A stretch of DNA of 26,861 nucleotides from Chlamydiota bacterium (GTDB lineage Bacteria > Chlamydiota > Chlamydiia > Chlamydiales > SM23-39). This document shows positions 1-7,504 of the stretch, piece by piece (within the stretch, counting starts at the first letter, position 1; every line of letters begins with the position of its first letter). Both the position numbers and the translations under genes were made by a program. The notes beneath the pieces are model-generated. The model did not search any database, was not told the DNA's origin, and saw only the letters and a program-made list of their open reading frames with translations. The stretch is from NCBI GenBank assembly GCA_021772165.1, contig JAJFMM010000046.1:1-26861 (forward strand), read 5' to 3'.

Positions 1-225
1 ATTCGCACTTTCGTAGAGGCTTGTCCAACTCTTCGCAGGATCAATTTGAGAGGTCGCACGCTATTTAGTGATGAAGTGATCCATGAACTGATGCAAAACA
101 GACAGTGGGGGCTATTTGCTCCTCCAGGAAACGATAGTGAAGTCGTAGGTCCGGATGAAGATTCTATGCTGCATCCAAGTAATCTAAGAATTGCTCAACA
201 AATACTAGAGAACGCAAGGGAATAA
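1..225 (+). CDS. C-terminal fragment of a leucine-rich-repeat protein (5' end outside window)
   Basis: Frame 1 is open from the window edge to a TAA at 223-225 and encodes the last 74 residues of a protein. The visible start, TFVEACPTLRRINLRG followed by SDEVIHELMQN, has the spacing of a ribonuclease-inhibitor-type leucine-rich repeat: a helix, then a P.L..I.L strand. An acidic, non-repeat tail follows. The next gene ends with a similar stretch (FADANPRLQQIKLI), so the two look like tandem paralogs. LRR proteins of this kind are common host-interaction candidates in environmental chlamydiae, but function here is inference. The gene is incomplete at its 5' end. Confidence 0.6.
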   Translation: MRTFVEACPTLRRINLRGRTLFSDEVIHELMQNRQWGLFAPPGNDSEVVGPDEDSMLHPSNLRIAQQILENARE

Positions 226-227
226 TT

Positions 228-311
228 ATGCCTCTTTCCACGAGACCACTTAGGGAAGGTCTGGGTAATTCATATTTTCAATCTCGAAGATTCAATGGTG
301 AGGGTTTGTGA
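228..311 (+). other. 27-codon micro-ORF between the two LRR genes
   Basis: An ATG two bases after the upstream stop opens a 27-codon frame (MPLSTRPLREGLGN...). Its TGA at 309-311 overlaps the ATG at 311 of the F-box/LRR gene as TGATG. It could be a translational-coupling leader, or a frameshifted remnant of that gene's N-terminus, since the downstream frame has an in-frame stop at 299-301. No family is recognisable and coding status is uncertain. Confidence 0.2.
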
Positions 312-949
312 TGTTGCGTTTATTGAATACCGGGATGGGTTACATGGGACTTTCTAGAAAACAGCCACAAAGTGGCGAGATCTCCTTGATCGACTCACGC
401 ATTGCCGATGTTGTTAACAATGAGTTAAAGAATAATCTTTCTCTTCGTGAGGCTGCTCTATTAGCAGGAACTTGTAAAAGTTTTAGCTCTTTCCGAGATT
501 CTGCATTAAAGGCAGAAATGCTCATGAATGAACTAGAGGATAAACAGGTATTCTGGAGTGACATTGGGAAGTGCAGGGAGGTTCTCGGCTTTGAATGTGA
601 TACCTTTCTTCCTCGTGTCTTGAGCAAAGTTTTGAATGGCAGGTTAGGCACGTCGTATGGGAAAGATTTGTTGAAATTGCTTCGGGAAAACTCCAGTGAC
701 AAGATCACGGCGCTGAATCTTATCGATCAGGAGATTTCCATCCCCGGACTCAGAGAGATTACACGGAGTTGCTCAAATTTAGATTTCCTCACTCTCTATT
801 TCAACGGTGATGAGCTGCAAGAAATCGATCCTGAGTGGCTTCAGCGCTTTGCTGATGCTAATCCGCGGTTGCAGCAGATCAAATTGATCAGGAATGCTGG
901 ACCCAACTACAGAGAGCAGAGAATCTATTCCCCACTTATACCGAAATGA
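311..949 (+). CDS. F-box-like / leucine-rich-repeat protein
   Basis: This is a 212-residue protein. The ATG at 311 is preferred over the GTG at 308 because GAGGG at 300-304 then sits six bases upstream. Residues near 30-65 (IADVVNNELKNNLSLREAALLAGTCKSF) resemble an F-box helix pattern ending in a C-K-S-F element. The C-terminal third (ALNLIDQEISIPGLREI, FADANPRLQQIKLI) looks like one or two LRR units. No signal peptide or membrane segment is seen. In chlamydiae of amoebae, F-box/LRR proteins are thought to act as secreted effectors recruiting host ubiquitin ligases, so that role is inference here. The protein ends about 20 residues after the last LRR, earlier than its upstream paralog, and may be truncated. 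Confidence 0.5.
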   Translation: MLRLLNTGMGYMGLSRKQPQSGEISLIDSRIADVVNNELKNNLSLREAALLAGTCKSFSSFRDSALKAEMLMNELEDKQVFWSDIGKCREVLGFECDTFLPRVLSKVLNGRLGTSYGKDLLKLLRENSSDKITALNLIDQEISIPGLREITRSCSNLDFLTLYFNGDELQEIDPEWLQRFADANPRLQQIKLIRNAGPNYREQRIYSPLIPK

Positions 950-969
950 ATTCAAAACTTGTACGCAAT

Positions 970-1000
970 AAAGCACCCAGAAGGGTCAAGTGGGTACTTT
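970..1000 (+). terminator. Possible hairpin terminator after the F-box/LRR gene
   Basis: AAAG-C-ACCCA at 970-979 can pair with TGGGT-A-CTTT at 991-1000 around an 11-base loop. It lies just after the stop at 949 and before the convergent lptD stop. There is no U-rich tract, so termination is only suggested by position. Confidence 0.3.
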
Positions 1001-1021
1001 GTGTAGAATTTAGGGAGACCT

Positions 1022-3118
1022 CTATTTTTTTATCAGTGAGAGGCCTGCTGTCACACGGTCATCTTTGAGCGTGTGTGTGTAGGAGAGCCGCAGCTTCCAG
1101 TTCGAGCTGATCCAGGTGAAGAGATCTGCTTTAAATTCATTGTAGGGCTTCTGATTGTCTCGAAGGAAGCCCTGGTGCGACTGCAGATGGCATTCCCAGA
1201 AGGGCGTAAGCCGGATGAAGGCGCTCATCAAAACAGTCATTCGACGATCGGAGAGAGGCGAGATGCGTAGTTCAGATCTTTCTTGTGTGACATCCAGAAT
1301 AAAATTCTCATGATTCGCTTTTCTCCAGTCGTAGTGCGAGCGGTAGCGCAGCTCGAGGGTAAAGGCAAAATCTTCATTGACGGTCCAGCGCAAGCGTGAA
1401 TTGGAATGATCGAGTACCTGATCCTGAAAATCCCATGCATTGTGTGTAGAGAATGTCAAAGAGGCAAGGTTCCATTCGAGATCGAGATAGGCTTTGTAGA
1501 CAAATTGCGGGATCACCGGATCTTTGAAAAAGGCGTTGGCATAGACATTGGCTGTGAATGAGGCGTCTGCAGAGGAGCGGCGTTTGGAAAAGAGTGAGTT
1601 TTTTATACCAACTTGGATCTGGTTGATCTGATCGATGCCATCTTGGATGCTGAAGATGAAGTGGTCATTGGGCGAGGAGGTCGGTTTAGAGAGTCCGTAG
1701 TAGTTGGCGTAGGGCTCGATCACATGGCGGTAGCGGCGGTAATCGCGGTGCGCCTTGGCAAGTGCGCTCCCTCCGTAGACAAGGCTCGCCAATCCTTGTG
1801 CATCGTGATCCTGGCTCGTTCCATAATAGATCCCGATCAGACCGACCTTGGGCGTAACGATGAGCGGACCTACGTGAATGGGGCGGTAGAGCAGCGGTCT
1901 CGCATCGAGTCTGACGGAGTGAAAGCCTAGGACTTTTTGCAAGAGCTCATTGGAATAGACGAAGTTAAGGTAGGAGGCTTTGGCACTGACGTTGTACATC
2001 ACACCAGTTTTTGCGATCTGGCCAGGTCTCGCTGTGAAGTAGACGGTCGGGAGGTCTTGCTTGATCGAATCGAAGATGTTGACGCGAGGTCTTGCTTTGA
2101 CGGAGACGAGCACGTCAGAATCGCGATGGTGCAGGTAGAACATCGTGCGCTTGCCTGTGTTGACCTCAAAATCGTCGCTTTTAAAGTCGTTGGGCATCCG
2201 CACGTCACTGTATTTGTCCCAAGTAAGCTCTGTATGTGTATTGCCGTTTTCACTCTCTGATTGGAGCGCTCCTTGCAGGCGGTAGCGAAACTGCGCGTCG
2301 GGTGCGTTCTCAAATCTGTCTGTCGATGCGTAGCTTTTCGTAACGAAGGTGGTGCGCCCATGTTCCGGGAGAAACTCCGATTCGAGAGCGCCGCCCCAGC
2401 CGGTGCGCCAGCGATAGTCCACTCTGCCGTAAAAGGCCCAGTCGCGCCACGAGTAGAGCTGGTAGCGGAGCATCGCTCTGGGTCCTTGTCCTTTATCCCA
2501 GTTGACCGAATAGCGAAAGACCGGCTCTTTGAGCTTCTTTAGATTGATCTTAAACGAGGGGAGCCAGATAAAAGGCATCTTGAAGAAACGAAAGCGCACT
2601 TTTTTCGCGGAGAGCTGATCATCTTTCATCAGCTGTACGCGGCCTGCGTGGATATCCCACGAGCTATCCATGTTTTCGCAGGTGGTGAAAAAGGCGTTGG
2701 TGACTTTGTAGCCGCCATCGGCCTGCAGGTCGATCTTGTCGCCTCCAATATACCAGAGTGAGGAGAAGGTCTTTCCGTCATGCACGGTGCCACTTCTCGT
2801 CAGAAAATCATATTCCAGTTCGCTGCCGACGTAGACGCGATCTTTGTACTGGATCATGAGAGCGCCTTCGGCCTCTAGGCGATGTACGGGCTTGCCATCT
2901 TCGATACGTTTAACAATCTGGATGCTTTTTGCCTGGATGCGCAGATCCTCTCCGCGCACAACACCGCCCTCGGAGGTGTAGAGAATGCCATTTTTATACT
3001 TGGGATTGCGCAGATCAACGGTAACGTCGAACGGCTCTACTTGCGCAGATGCAACCTTTTTAGAAAAAAGGGGCAGAGGCAAACACGCAATCGCTAGAAA
3101 AAGGCAGAGGTTTCGCAT
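1022..3118 (-). CDS. lptD: LPS-assembly outer-membrane protein LptD (OstA family)
   Basis: This is a 698-residue protein with an N-terminal signal peptide (MRNLCLFLAIACLPLPLFSKK; cleavage near residue 25). An OstA/LptA-like beta-jellyroll region follows (about 30-190), with SEGGVVRGEDLRIQAKSIQI and the LptD-typical FFTTCENMDSSWDIHAGRVQL. The rest alternates polar and aromatic strands as expected of a beta-barrel, ending LRLSYTHTLKDDRVTAGLSLIKK. In the family, LptD with the lipoprotein LptE inserts lipopolysaccharide into the outer leaflet of the outer membrane; chlamydiae make lipooligosaccharide. The start is the only ATG in front of the signal peptide and no clear ribosome-binding site is visible. 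The length fits LptD proteins. The neighbours (Ulp1-like gene upstream, convergent LRR gene downstream) do not suggest an operon. Confidence 0.85.
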   Translation of the reverse strand: MRNLCLFLAIACLPLPLFSKKVASAQVEPFDVTVDLRNPKYKNGILYTSEGGVVRGEDLRIQAKSIQIVKRIEDGKPVHRLEAEGALMIQYKDRVYVGSELEYDFLTRSGTVHDGKTFSSLWYIGGDKIDLQADGGYKVTNAFFTTCENMDSSWDIHAGRVQLMKDDQLSAKKVRFRFFKMPFIWLPSFKINLKKLKEPVFRYSVNWDKGQGPRAMLRYQLYSWRDWAFYGRVDYRWRTGWGGALESEFLPEHGRTTFVTKSYASTDRFENAPDAQFRYRLQGALQSESENGNTHTELTWDKYSDVRMPNDFKSDDFEVNTGKRTMFYLHHRDSDVLVSVKARPRVNIFDSIKQDLPTVYFTARPGQIAKTGVMYNVSAKASYLNFVYSNELLQKVLGFHSVRLDARPLLYRPIHVGPLIVTPKVGLIGIYYGTSQDHDAQGLASLVYGGSALAKAHRDYRRYRHVIEPYANYYGLSKPTSSPNDHFIFSIQDGIDQINQIQVGIKNSLFSKRRSSADASFTANVYANAFFKDPVIPQFVYKAYLDLEWNLASLTFSTHNAWDFQDQVLDHSNSRLRWTVNEDFAFTLELRYRSHYDWRKANHENFILDVTQERSELRISPLSDRRMTVLMSAFIRLTPFWECHLQSHQGFLRDNQKPYNEFKADLFTWISSNWKLRLSYTHTLKDDRVTAGLSLIKK

Positions 3119-3313
3119 GGGTAAATAGGATACGATACGAAGGGTAGCGAAACAACTTGGAAAATTGGAATTTTGACAAGGAAGCTCCTCTGAATTTTTT
3201 TCTGGAGCGAATGACCATTGCCGCTAGGCAAGGCATGAGTGAAGATAAAAATTCAGAGGTTAAGCTGACGCAGTCAAAAGCCAAGTTTTTAAGTTGTTTT
3301 GCTACAGATCTTG

Positions 3314-4105
3314 TCAGGAGTAGAGATAGGAGTTTAAAATCCCTTCGATCATCTCTTGGCGTGTAGAGTCGCTCGCTTGCTGAAAACTGAGGCCGTTTTG
3401 CACGATGTTTGCAAACGACTCTCCTTCAGAGCGTCGTTTTAGAAAATTGCTGACATAGACGCCGCAATTGTAGCCGTCGCCTTGATGGCGGATCGTATTT
3501 TCTGTGATCGTCCATCCCTCTTTTCCATAGCTATCGCAGATCTCTTGCATCAGTTCTGGTAGCGAATGCTCTGGATAGTTGGTCAGGCGATCGGAGGCTC
3601 GATCTTGTACGGAGAGTCCTTTTGGATCGTAAAACTCGATGCTCTGATTTTTCTTATCCACCATGGCCATCATCACATGATCGCGAAGGGTTCCTTTCAC
3701 AACGATCGGAATGGCGAGAAGATCCTTCTCTAGACTAGGAAGTGGGGGAAGAGGAGCTTTTAGATCGAGACTGTTTCTGATGCAAAAGGGTGAGAAGAAA
3801 TCAACGTTTCGACTCGCAGTTTGTTTCGCATATGTTTGTAGGTGAGAGCCGCTCAAACAGCTGCCGTTTTTAAGCGCCATAACGGTTTGATAGCAATTTC
3901 CTGCCTTTTCTGCAGTGGGCCAAAAATCTAGACCCTTCAGTAGGAGATTAATCTTTTTTTGATTTAAGGGGATGGTAACAAAAAGACTCTGCAGGGCTCT
4001 AAACGCGGATTCGATAATTCCAAAAAATTCCTTGGTCTTTCTCACGAAAGAAGAGGGAATAAAGTTAGGATTAACACGGAGCTGGTTAGTTGTAGAAATG
4101 TTCAT
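3314..4105 (-). CDS. Ulp1/C48-type cysteine protease, probable secreted deubiquitinase/deSUMOylase
   Basis: This is a 263-residue protein. The C-terminal half has the full clan-CE catalytic layout: His143 in RDHVMMAMVD, Asp160 in EFYDPKG, Gln208 in RHQGDGYNCG and Cys214 in YNCGVYVSNFL. This is the order found in Ulp1/SENP proteases, chlamydial ChlaDub enzymes and YopJ-like effectors. The N-terminal 120 residues are basic to mixed, have no recognised domain, and may hold a secretion signal or substrate-binding part. There is no signal peptide or transmembrane segment, unlike ChlaDub1. Such enzymes remove ubiquitin, NEDD8 or SUMO from host proteins after type III secretion; substrate and secretion are inference here. 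A TATAAT lies six bases before the ATG, leaving little or no leader and no Shine-Dalgarno sequence. Confidence 0.75.
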   Translation of the reverse strand: MNISTTNQLRVNPNFIPSSFVRKTKEFFGIIESAFRALQSLFVTIPLNQKKINLLLKGLDFWPTAEKAGNCYQTVMALKNGSCLSGSHLQTYAKQTASRNVDFFSPFCIRNSLDLKAPLPPLPSLEKDLLAIPIVVKGTLRDHVMMAMVDKKNQSIEFYDPKGLSVQDRASDRLTNYPEHSLPELMQEICDSYGKEGWTITENTIRHQGDGYNCGVYVSNFLKRRSEGESFANIVQNGLSFQQASDSTRQEMIEGILNSYLYS

Positions 4106-4155
4106 GCTATTATTATATACAAAATCGTAATTAACTTCATTTATTAAAATAATTA

Positions 4156-5820
4156 CTATTCAGTAGCGCGCATGAGTAGCCCGAAGAGGGCGTAACGGTT
4201 TTGGGGATTGCCTTGGCGGATCGCCTGCAGGAGAAAATCGATATTTCTAGAGGTAGCTATCGCCACAAAGGAATCGATCAGGAGTCTGGAGGTCTCTTCA
4301 GCTGTGAGGGTGAAATCAGATTCGAGGCGCATTTTCCAGGGAAGAATAGGTCTGAGGCGAATCAATTCAGCGTCTTTTTGCCGCATAACCCAGAGCTTAA
4401 TGTACTCTTCGTAAGGGCCCTCTTCCTTGAGGCGGTAGAGTGAGAGGTGGCAGTAGTCGCGGATCAGGGGCGAGGTCAGGATCGCGCAGCCCTCTTTGAG
4501 CAGTTCAATTGCTTCGGGTGTGCGCAGATTTTCCAAGAAGGTGATGGTGGCGGGAATGAGATCGATCTGCTGCGCTTCAAAAATTCGTCTGGCTAAGACG
4601 ACGAATTTTTTCTGTTCTAGATGGGCTAGCTCTCCCAAAAGCTGCTCTCGCATGGAGAGGGAGAGACTTAAATTGCAGGTTTCGTCTTGGCTGCGCAGTT
4701 CTGCAGAAGGGATCGCTTTCCAAATGCCCATGCTTCTTCCCGGGGACGGAAAGGGGCTGAAGGCGAGGTCGCGTGAATCTTGGATCAGGATCTCTTCGGC
4801 CGCGAGTAGGCAGCGAGAATCGCGCAATTGGGAAAGAGAGACGGCTGCATTGACGCGCACTTGCAGATTGTTGGAGACCACGAGCTTGGCTAGTGTATCG
4901 CCGGATGTCGGGATTTGTGCTAGAGCTGAGATCGCTAGGAGGTTTCTATCGAGTGCCAGTTTTTCGAGTTCGGGTATATAGGATCTCTCACCCAGATGAT
5001 AGAGCGTCAAAATGGCTGCAATTTTGACGTTGTCCATGGGAGAGTTTGCCAATCTTTTGAGCTTTTTCATGCTGAAGGTATCTTTGAGTGTACCCATTGC
5101 AAAGGCGCACGCTTCAAGTTCAGGTCCAAAGTGCTGGGTGATGCGCTTTCTCAATATCGGTAGAAGATCATCGCGTCCGAGCCTTGCGATGTTCAGGATC
5201 GATTCGACGCGCACTTGAGGATCGAGATCGTCGAGGAGCCGTTTGAGAGCGGCTGTTGCATCACTAGTGCCGATCAGCGCGAATAGTGAGGGGAAAAAAG
5301 GGCGGAAAAAAGGTGGGAGACGGACCATCAGGCCTTCGATCTGTCCCACGGCATGCGGATGTTTTTTCAGCGACATGTAGTAGGCCGCTTCCATCCGAGT
5401 GGAAAGAAAGGGTGAGGACATAGCGCGGCTGAGTAGTTCGCTGACGCGATCATCGTCTAATTTGGCGATGAAGTGCAGCGCAATCATCTGAATCTGCGGA
5501 TCGTTGCTGTAGAGGCCTCTTTCTAAAATGTCTATCGAGGCGGAGGAGCCTGAAAGTCCGGCGCCGAAGAGTGTCATCGTAAAATCGCCGACATCTTCGC
5601 TCTGGATTCCATTAGCAAAAAAGATCTGTCCCATACGCTGCAGGACCTCGAAGTCATGACCGCGCTCGGCCGCAAATTTTTCGTAGCAGACAAGTGCTTC
5701 TTCAATACTCTGGCTTTGCATCATGAAAAGGGCGTGATGCTTAGGATCCGAAATCGATGCCTGAGCGAAGAGGAGTGAAGGAAGTAGCATCAACATTAAA
5801 CGGATTTGAGAAAATCCCAT
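4156..5820 (-). CDS. Exported HEAT-repeat protein
   Basis: This is a 554-residue protein starting with a signal peptide (MGFSQIRLMLMLLPSLLFAQAS). From about residue 110 to 350 it carries repeated helical pairs typical of HEAT/PBS-lyase repeats (DPQIQMIALHFIAKL, STRMEAAYYMSLKK, DPQVRVESILNIARLG, NLQVRVNAAVSLSQL). A further helical region runs to the C-terminus. HEAT arrays are protein-binding scaffolds, so a periplasmic or surface binding role is possible but unproven. The gene begins 25 bases before the end of maf (5796-5820 overlap), so the two are probably cotranscribed from the maf promoter. A hypothetical protein next to maf is also a feature I recall of Chlamydia genomes; that comparison is from memory. 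Confidence 0.7.
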   Translation of the reverse strand: MGFSQIRLMLMLLPSLLFAQASISDPKHHALFMMQSQSIEEALVCYEKFAAERGHDFEVLQRMGQIFFANGIQSEDVGDFTMTLFGAGLSGSSASIDILERGLYSNDPQIQMIALHFIAKLDDDRVSELLSRAMSSPFLSTRMEAAYYMSLKKHPHAVGQIEGLMVRLPPFFRPFFPSLFALIGTSDATAALKRLLDDLDPQVRVESILNIARLGRDDLLPILRKRITQHFGPELEACAFAMGTLKDTFSMKKLKRLANSPMDNVKIAAILTLYHLGERSYIPELEKLALDRNLLAISALAQIPTSGDTLAKLVVSNNLQVRVNAAVSLSQLRDSRCLLAAEEILIQDSRDLAFSPFPSPGRSMGIWKAIPSAELRSQDETCNLSLSLSMREQLLGELAHLEQKKFVVLARRIFEAQQIDLIPATITFLENLRTPEAIELLKEGCAILTSPLIRDYCHLSLYRLKEEGPYEEYIKLWVMRQKDAELIRLRPILPWKMRLESDFTLTAEETSRLLIDSFVAIATSRNIDFLLQAIRQGNPQNRYALFGLLMRATE

Positions 5821-6386
5821 AGATCGATCCCAATTTTAGCTAGCAAACGCCGGGTCGTATTCAGTGGTAGACCCATAATGTTGTAATAACATCCTTCGAT
5901 TCTTTTGACAATGACACTTCCTCCTCTCTGTATGGCGTAGGCTCCTGCCTTGTCCATTGGGTGGAAGCTCTCGTGGTAGGCGCGGATCTCTTTTTCGGTG
6001 AGTGGATGAAACTCAACGAGAGACTCTTCTGCCGCAACGTATCTCTCTTGTCCCAGTGCCACTGTGACTCCTGTAAAGACGCTATGTTTTTTGCCGGCCA
6101 GCTCGCTCAGCATGGAGGTAGCCTCGGCAGGAGATTCCGGCTTCATGAAAAGGCGGCCATCGAGAGAAACAATGGTATCAGCTGTTAGAAGGGGGCTGTC
6201 GGGGAATTTATCCTGGAGGCAGAGGGCTTTTTTTGAGGAGACTTCGCAGACAAATGCTGCCGGATCACCATGGTAGGGAACCTGCGTCTCATCGAAAGAG
6301 GGCGCCTCTTGGGTAAAAGGAATCGTAAAATAATTTAGAATCTCACGTCTGCGGGGAGACTGAGAGCCCAAGATCAGTTTGTTCAT
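5796..6386 (-). CDS. maf: Maf-family nucleotide pyrophosphatase
   Basis: This is a 196-residue protein of normal Maf length. Family motifs are clear: KLILGSQSPRRREIL at the N-terminus, APSFDET near residue 35, LLTADTIVSLDGR near 70, and HSVFTGVTVAL near 100. Maf/YhdE/YceF proteins hydrolyse non-canonical or modified nucleoside triphosphates to monophosphates, keeping them out of DNA or RNA, and have been linked to septum control. The exact nucleotide preference cannot be read here. The ATG at 6386 has no good Shine-Dalgarno sequence. A TTGACT-16-TATACT promoter sits 32-59 bases upstream. The stop lies inside the next gene, suggesting translational coupling with the HEAT-repeat protein. Confidence 0.93.
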   Translation of the reverse strand: MNKLILGSQSPRRREILNYFTIPFTQEAPSFDETQVPYHGDPAAFVCEVSSKKALCLQDKFPDSPLLTADTIVSLDGRLFMKPESPAEATSMLSELAGKKHSVFTGVTVALGQERYVAAEESLVEFHPLTEKEIRAYHESFHPMDKAGAYAIQRGGSVIVKRIEGCYYNIMGLPLNTTRRLLAKIGIDLWDFLKSV

Positions 6387-6406
6387 ATTGTCAGCTATGT
6401 TACAAT
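6379..6406 (+). promoter_or_regulatory. Sigma66/70-type promoter for the 160-residue gene
   Basis: TTGTTC (6379-6384), a 16-base spacer, then TACAAT (6401-6406) point right towards the ATG at 6435. An AGGAG Shine-Dalgarno follows at 6423-6427. The -35 box overlaps the start codon of maf on the other strand. Confidence 0.45.
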
Positions 6407-6417
6407 GGGTTGCGAAT

Positions 6418-6445
6418 AGTATAGGAGTTTTTTAATGCAAGTCAA
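6418..6445 (-). promoter_or_regulatory. maf: Sigma66/70-type promoter for maf
   Basis: On the minus strand TTGACT (6440-6445) and TATACT (6418-6423) are separated by 16 bases, close to consensus. The predicted start of transcription is about 25 bases upstream of the maf ATG at 6386. The promoter covers the Shine-Dalgarno and start codon of the divergent gene. Confidence 0.55.
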
Positions 6446-6917
6446 CCCTCGAACTTTATCTGAAAATCAGCAAACAAACTCGATGGGCTGTGTGGGATCC
6501 ACGATTCGCCGGATCGCACAAGCGGTGATCTGTTTGGTTCAGCCTTTTTTCGACTGGATGGGCTGGCATTGGGAGGCTTCTGAAGAGACGCCTAAGATCG
6601 ATGTGTCGTTTGAAGTGGCTCTTTTGGATGGGGTGCAGAAAGGCTTTGTTGCGCCGTCTGCTGTCTTCAAGCATTTTGAAAGACGCGTTAGTAGCTCATC
6701 TCAGGATAGAATTTATGAGGAATTGGGTAGAGATCAGCCTCTTTCCTATCGAGATCAAATTCTCAACGCCACCTGGCGCAATGCGCAAACGGTCATTGCT
6801 CGCTACCGAGAGCTTGGAAGAGGAGAGGCCAAAATGGATCCTTATCTTGTCGCCACGCATTTGGAAGCGGAGCTACAAGAAAAGATCGATCAGGCTAATG
6901 TCTCCACTGCAAGTTAG
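6435..6917 (+). CDS. Hypothetical 160-residue protein
   Basis: The family is not recognised. The ATG at 6435 has a good AGGAG eight bases upstream and its own promoter. The N-terminal 20 residues are polar and Ser/Thr/Asn/Gln-rich (MQVNPRTLSENQQTNS), the composition often seen in type III secretion signals. A hydrophobic stretch follows (IRRIAQAVICLVQPFFDWMGWHW, about 25-47) that could be one membrane-associated helix. The remainder is a charged, helical region without cysteines. The gene is transcribed divergently from maf and its end overlaps a small minus-strand ORF. A secreted or membrane-associated accessory protein is plausible but unproven. Confidence 0.55.
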   Translation: MQVNPRTLSENQQTNSMGCVGSTIRRIAQAVICLVQPFFDWMGWHWEASEETPKIDVSFEVALLDGVQKGFVAPSAVFKHFERRVSSSSQDRIYEELGRDQPLSYRDQILNATWRNAQTVIARYRELGRGEAKMDPYLVATHLEAELQEKIDQANVSTAS

Positions 6918-7080
6918 CCAGAAGTTGGTTGAATTGTAAGGGTGTTAATCCCAACTTTAACTGTTGAGTTAGCGTTTTCTCAGCAACTTTAGAGATTTTC
7001 TCTGTCGTCGAAGTGCGCTCTTTTGTTTCTAGAGCTTTTACTGCTGCTGGTGCTGTGTTTTTTGGGCCGGATATCTTCAT
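6895..7080 (-). CDS. Small Lys/Thr/Ala-rich ORF (61 aa), possible third diverged copy of the METLLQ family
   Basis: The frame opens with an ATG at 7080; a GTG at 7089 would add three residues. It encodes MKISGPKNTAPAAVKALETKERTSTT... with a hydrophobic-helical C-terminus (LTPLQFNQLLANLQ). Length, an Ala/Thr/Pro-rich first half and a V.A.KTL.Q element recall the two METLLQRL ORFs just upstream. A matching CGCATCTAG remnant precedes it at 7104. It overlaps the end of the 160-residue gene by 23 bases and has no convincing ribosome-binding site, so expression is doubtful. Confidence 0.3.
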   Translation of the reverse strand: MKISGPKNTAPAAVKALETKERTSTTEKISKVAEKTLTQQLKLGLTPLQFNQLLANLQWRH

Positions 7081-7103
7081 AGCGTTCACGTCTGATTAAT
7101 AAA

Positions 7104-7495
7104 CGCATCTAGTTTATGCTGAAGGATCTAAAAAAGCTAGGAATAGTTTTGTCTCAAGGCATGCGGAGCAGGACATCTCTTACCATTTCGTGCCAATCTG
7201 TTGGAGGGGGAGATAGGGCTGCACTACAACACTGTTTGAGTGTGTTCACTGCAACAGCGTTGGTTTTAATTGCCGCATTGGAAGTTTCTGCTACCGGTGC
7301 CGGTTTAGGTGGCGTTGGGCGCGGAGCTAGTCGTTGTAGGAGTGTTTCCATCTTATTTCTTTTTTGCCGGTGTTTAGCACAACCCAGATTGGTGAGCTCC
7401 AGGCAATGTGGCCATCTTCTTGGGTGACGCGTAGGTAGTCGTAGGCGAATGGAAGGCGATCGCCGTCGTCAAACTCTACATTACCCTCTTTGTTT
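7104..7495 (-). repeat. Tandem duplication unit 1 (decayed)
   Basis: This unit runs from one CGCATCTAG (7104-7112) to the base before the next (7496-7504). Reading right to left it holds a shrunken copy of the 3' end of the PHP/DUF3604 gene, a METLLQ ORF and a shared downstream segment (GAAGGATCTAAAAAA). Unit 2 (7496-7965) has the same order, with the intact gene end. Alignment needs several deletions in unit 1, so it is the older, degenerating copy. Confidence 0.75.
7154..7351 (-). CDS. Small Pro/Ala-rich protein, copy 1 (65 aa)
   Basis: It starts METLLQRLAPRPTPPKPAP; the first 40 residues are identical to copy 2. The last 25 differ (CCSAALSPPP...RDVLLRMP against RCGNAAPTPP...LDFLLAMP) but keep length and a hydrophobic end. 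The family is not recognised. The proline- and alanine-rich start has no signal peptide. In this copy the upstream gene survives only as a fragment, so normal cotranscription is lost. It could be a real small protein kept open by selection, or a recent duplicate still free of stops. Confidence 0.35.
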   Translation of the reverse strand: METLLQRLAPRPTPPKPAPVAETSNAAIKTNAVAVNTLKQCCSAALSPPPTDWHEMVRDVLLRMP

Positions 7496-7504
7496 CGCAT
7501 CTAG
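7363..7504 (-). pseudogene. Remnant of the 3' end of the PHP/DUF3604 gene
   Basis: The sequence closely matches 7785-7974, the coding end of the large gene at 7744-9660 (translated IWVVLNTGKK, AWSSPIW). It lacks about 36 bases near the 3' end (the DTIVPVKKP stretch), lacks a further internal segment, and carries frame changes. No start codon or catalytic region is present. It is the trace left by a tandem duplication. Confidence 0.8.

Noticed and set aside
1022..1070. Rho-independent terminator at the lptD/LRR junction using the T7 run near 1024-1031
   Set aside because: The complementary arms enclose the T run in the loop instead of preceding it, which is not terminator geometry.
1937..2542. 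Long plus-strand frames inside lptD
   Set aside because: Low-complexity antisense frames with no family resemblance, on the opposite strand of a well-supported gene.
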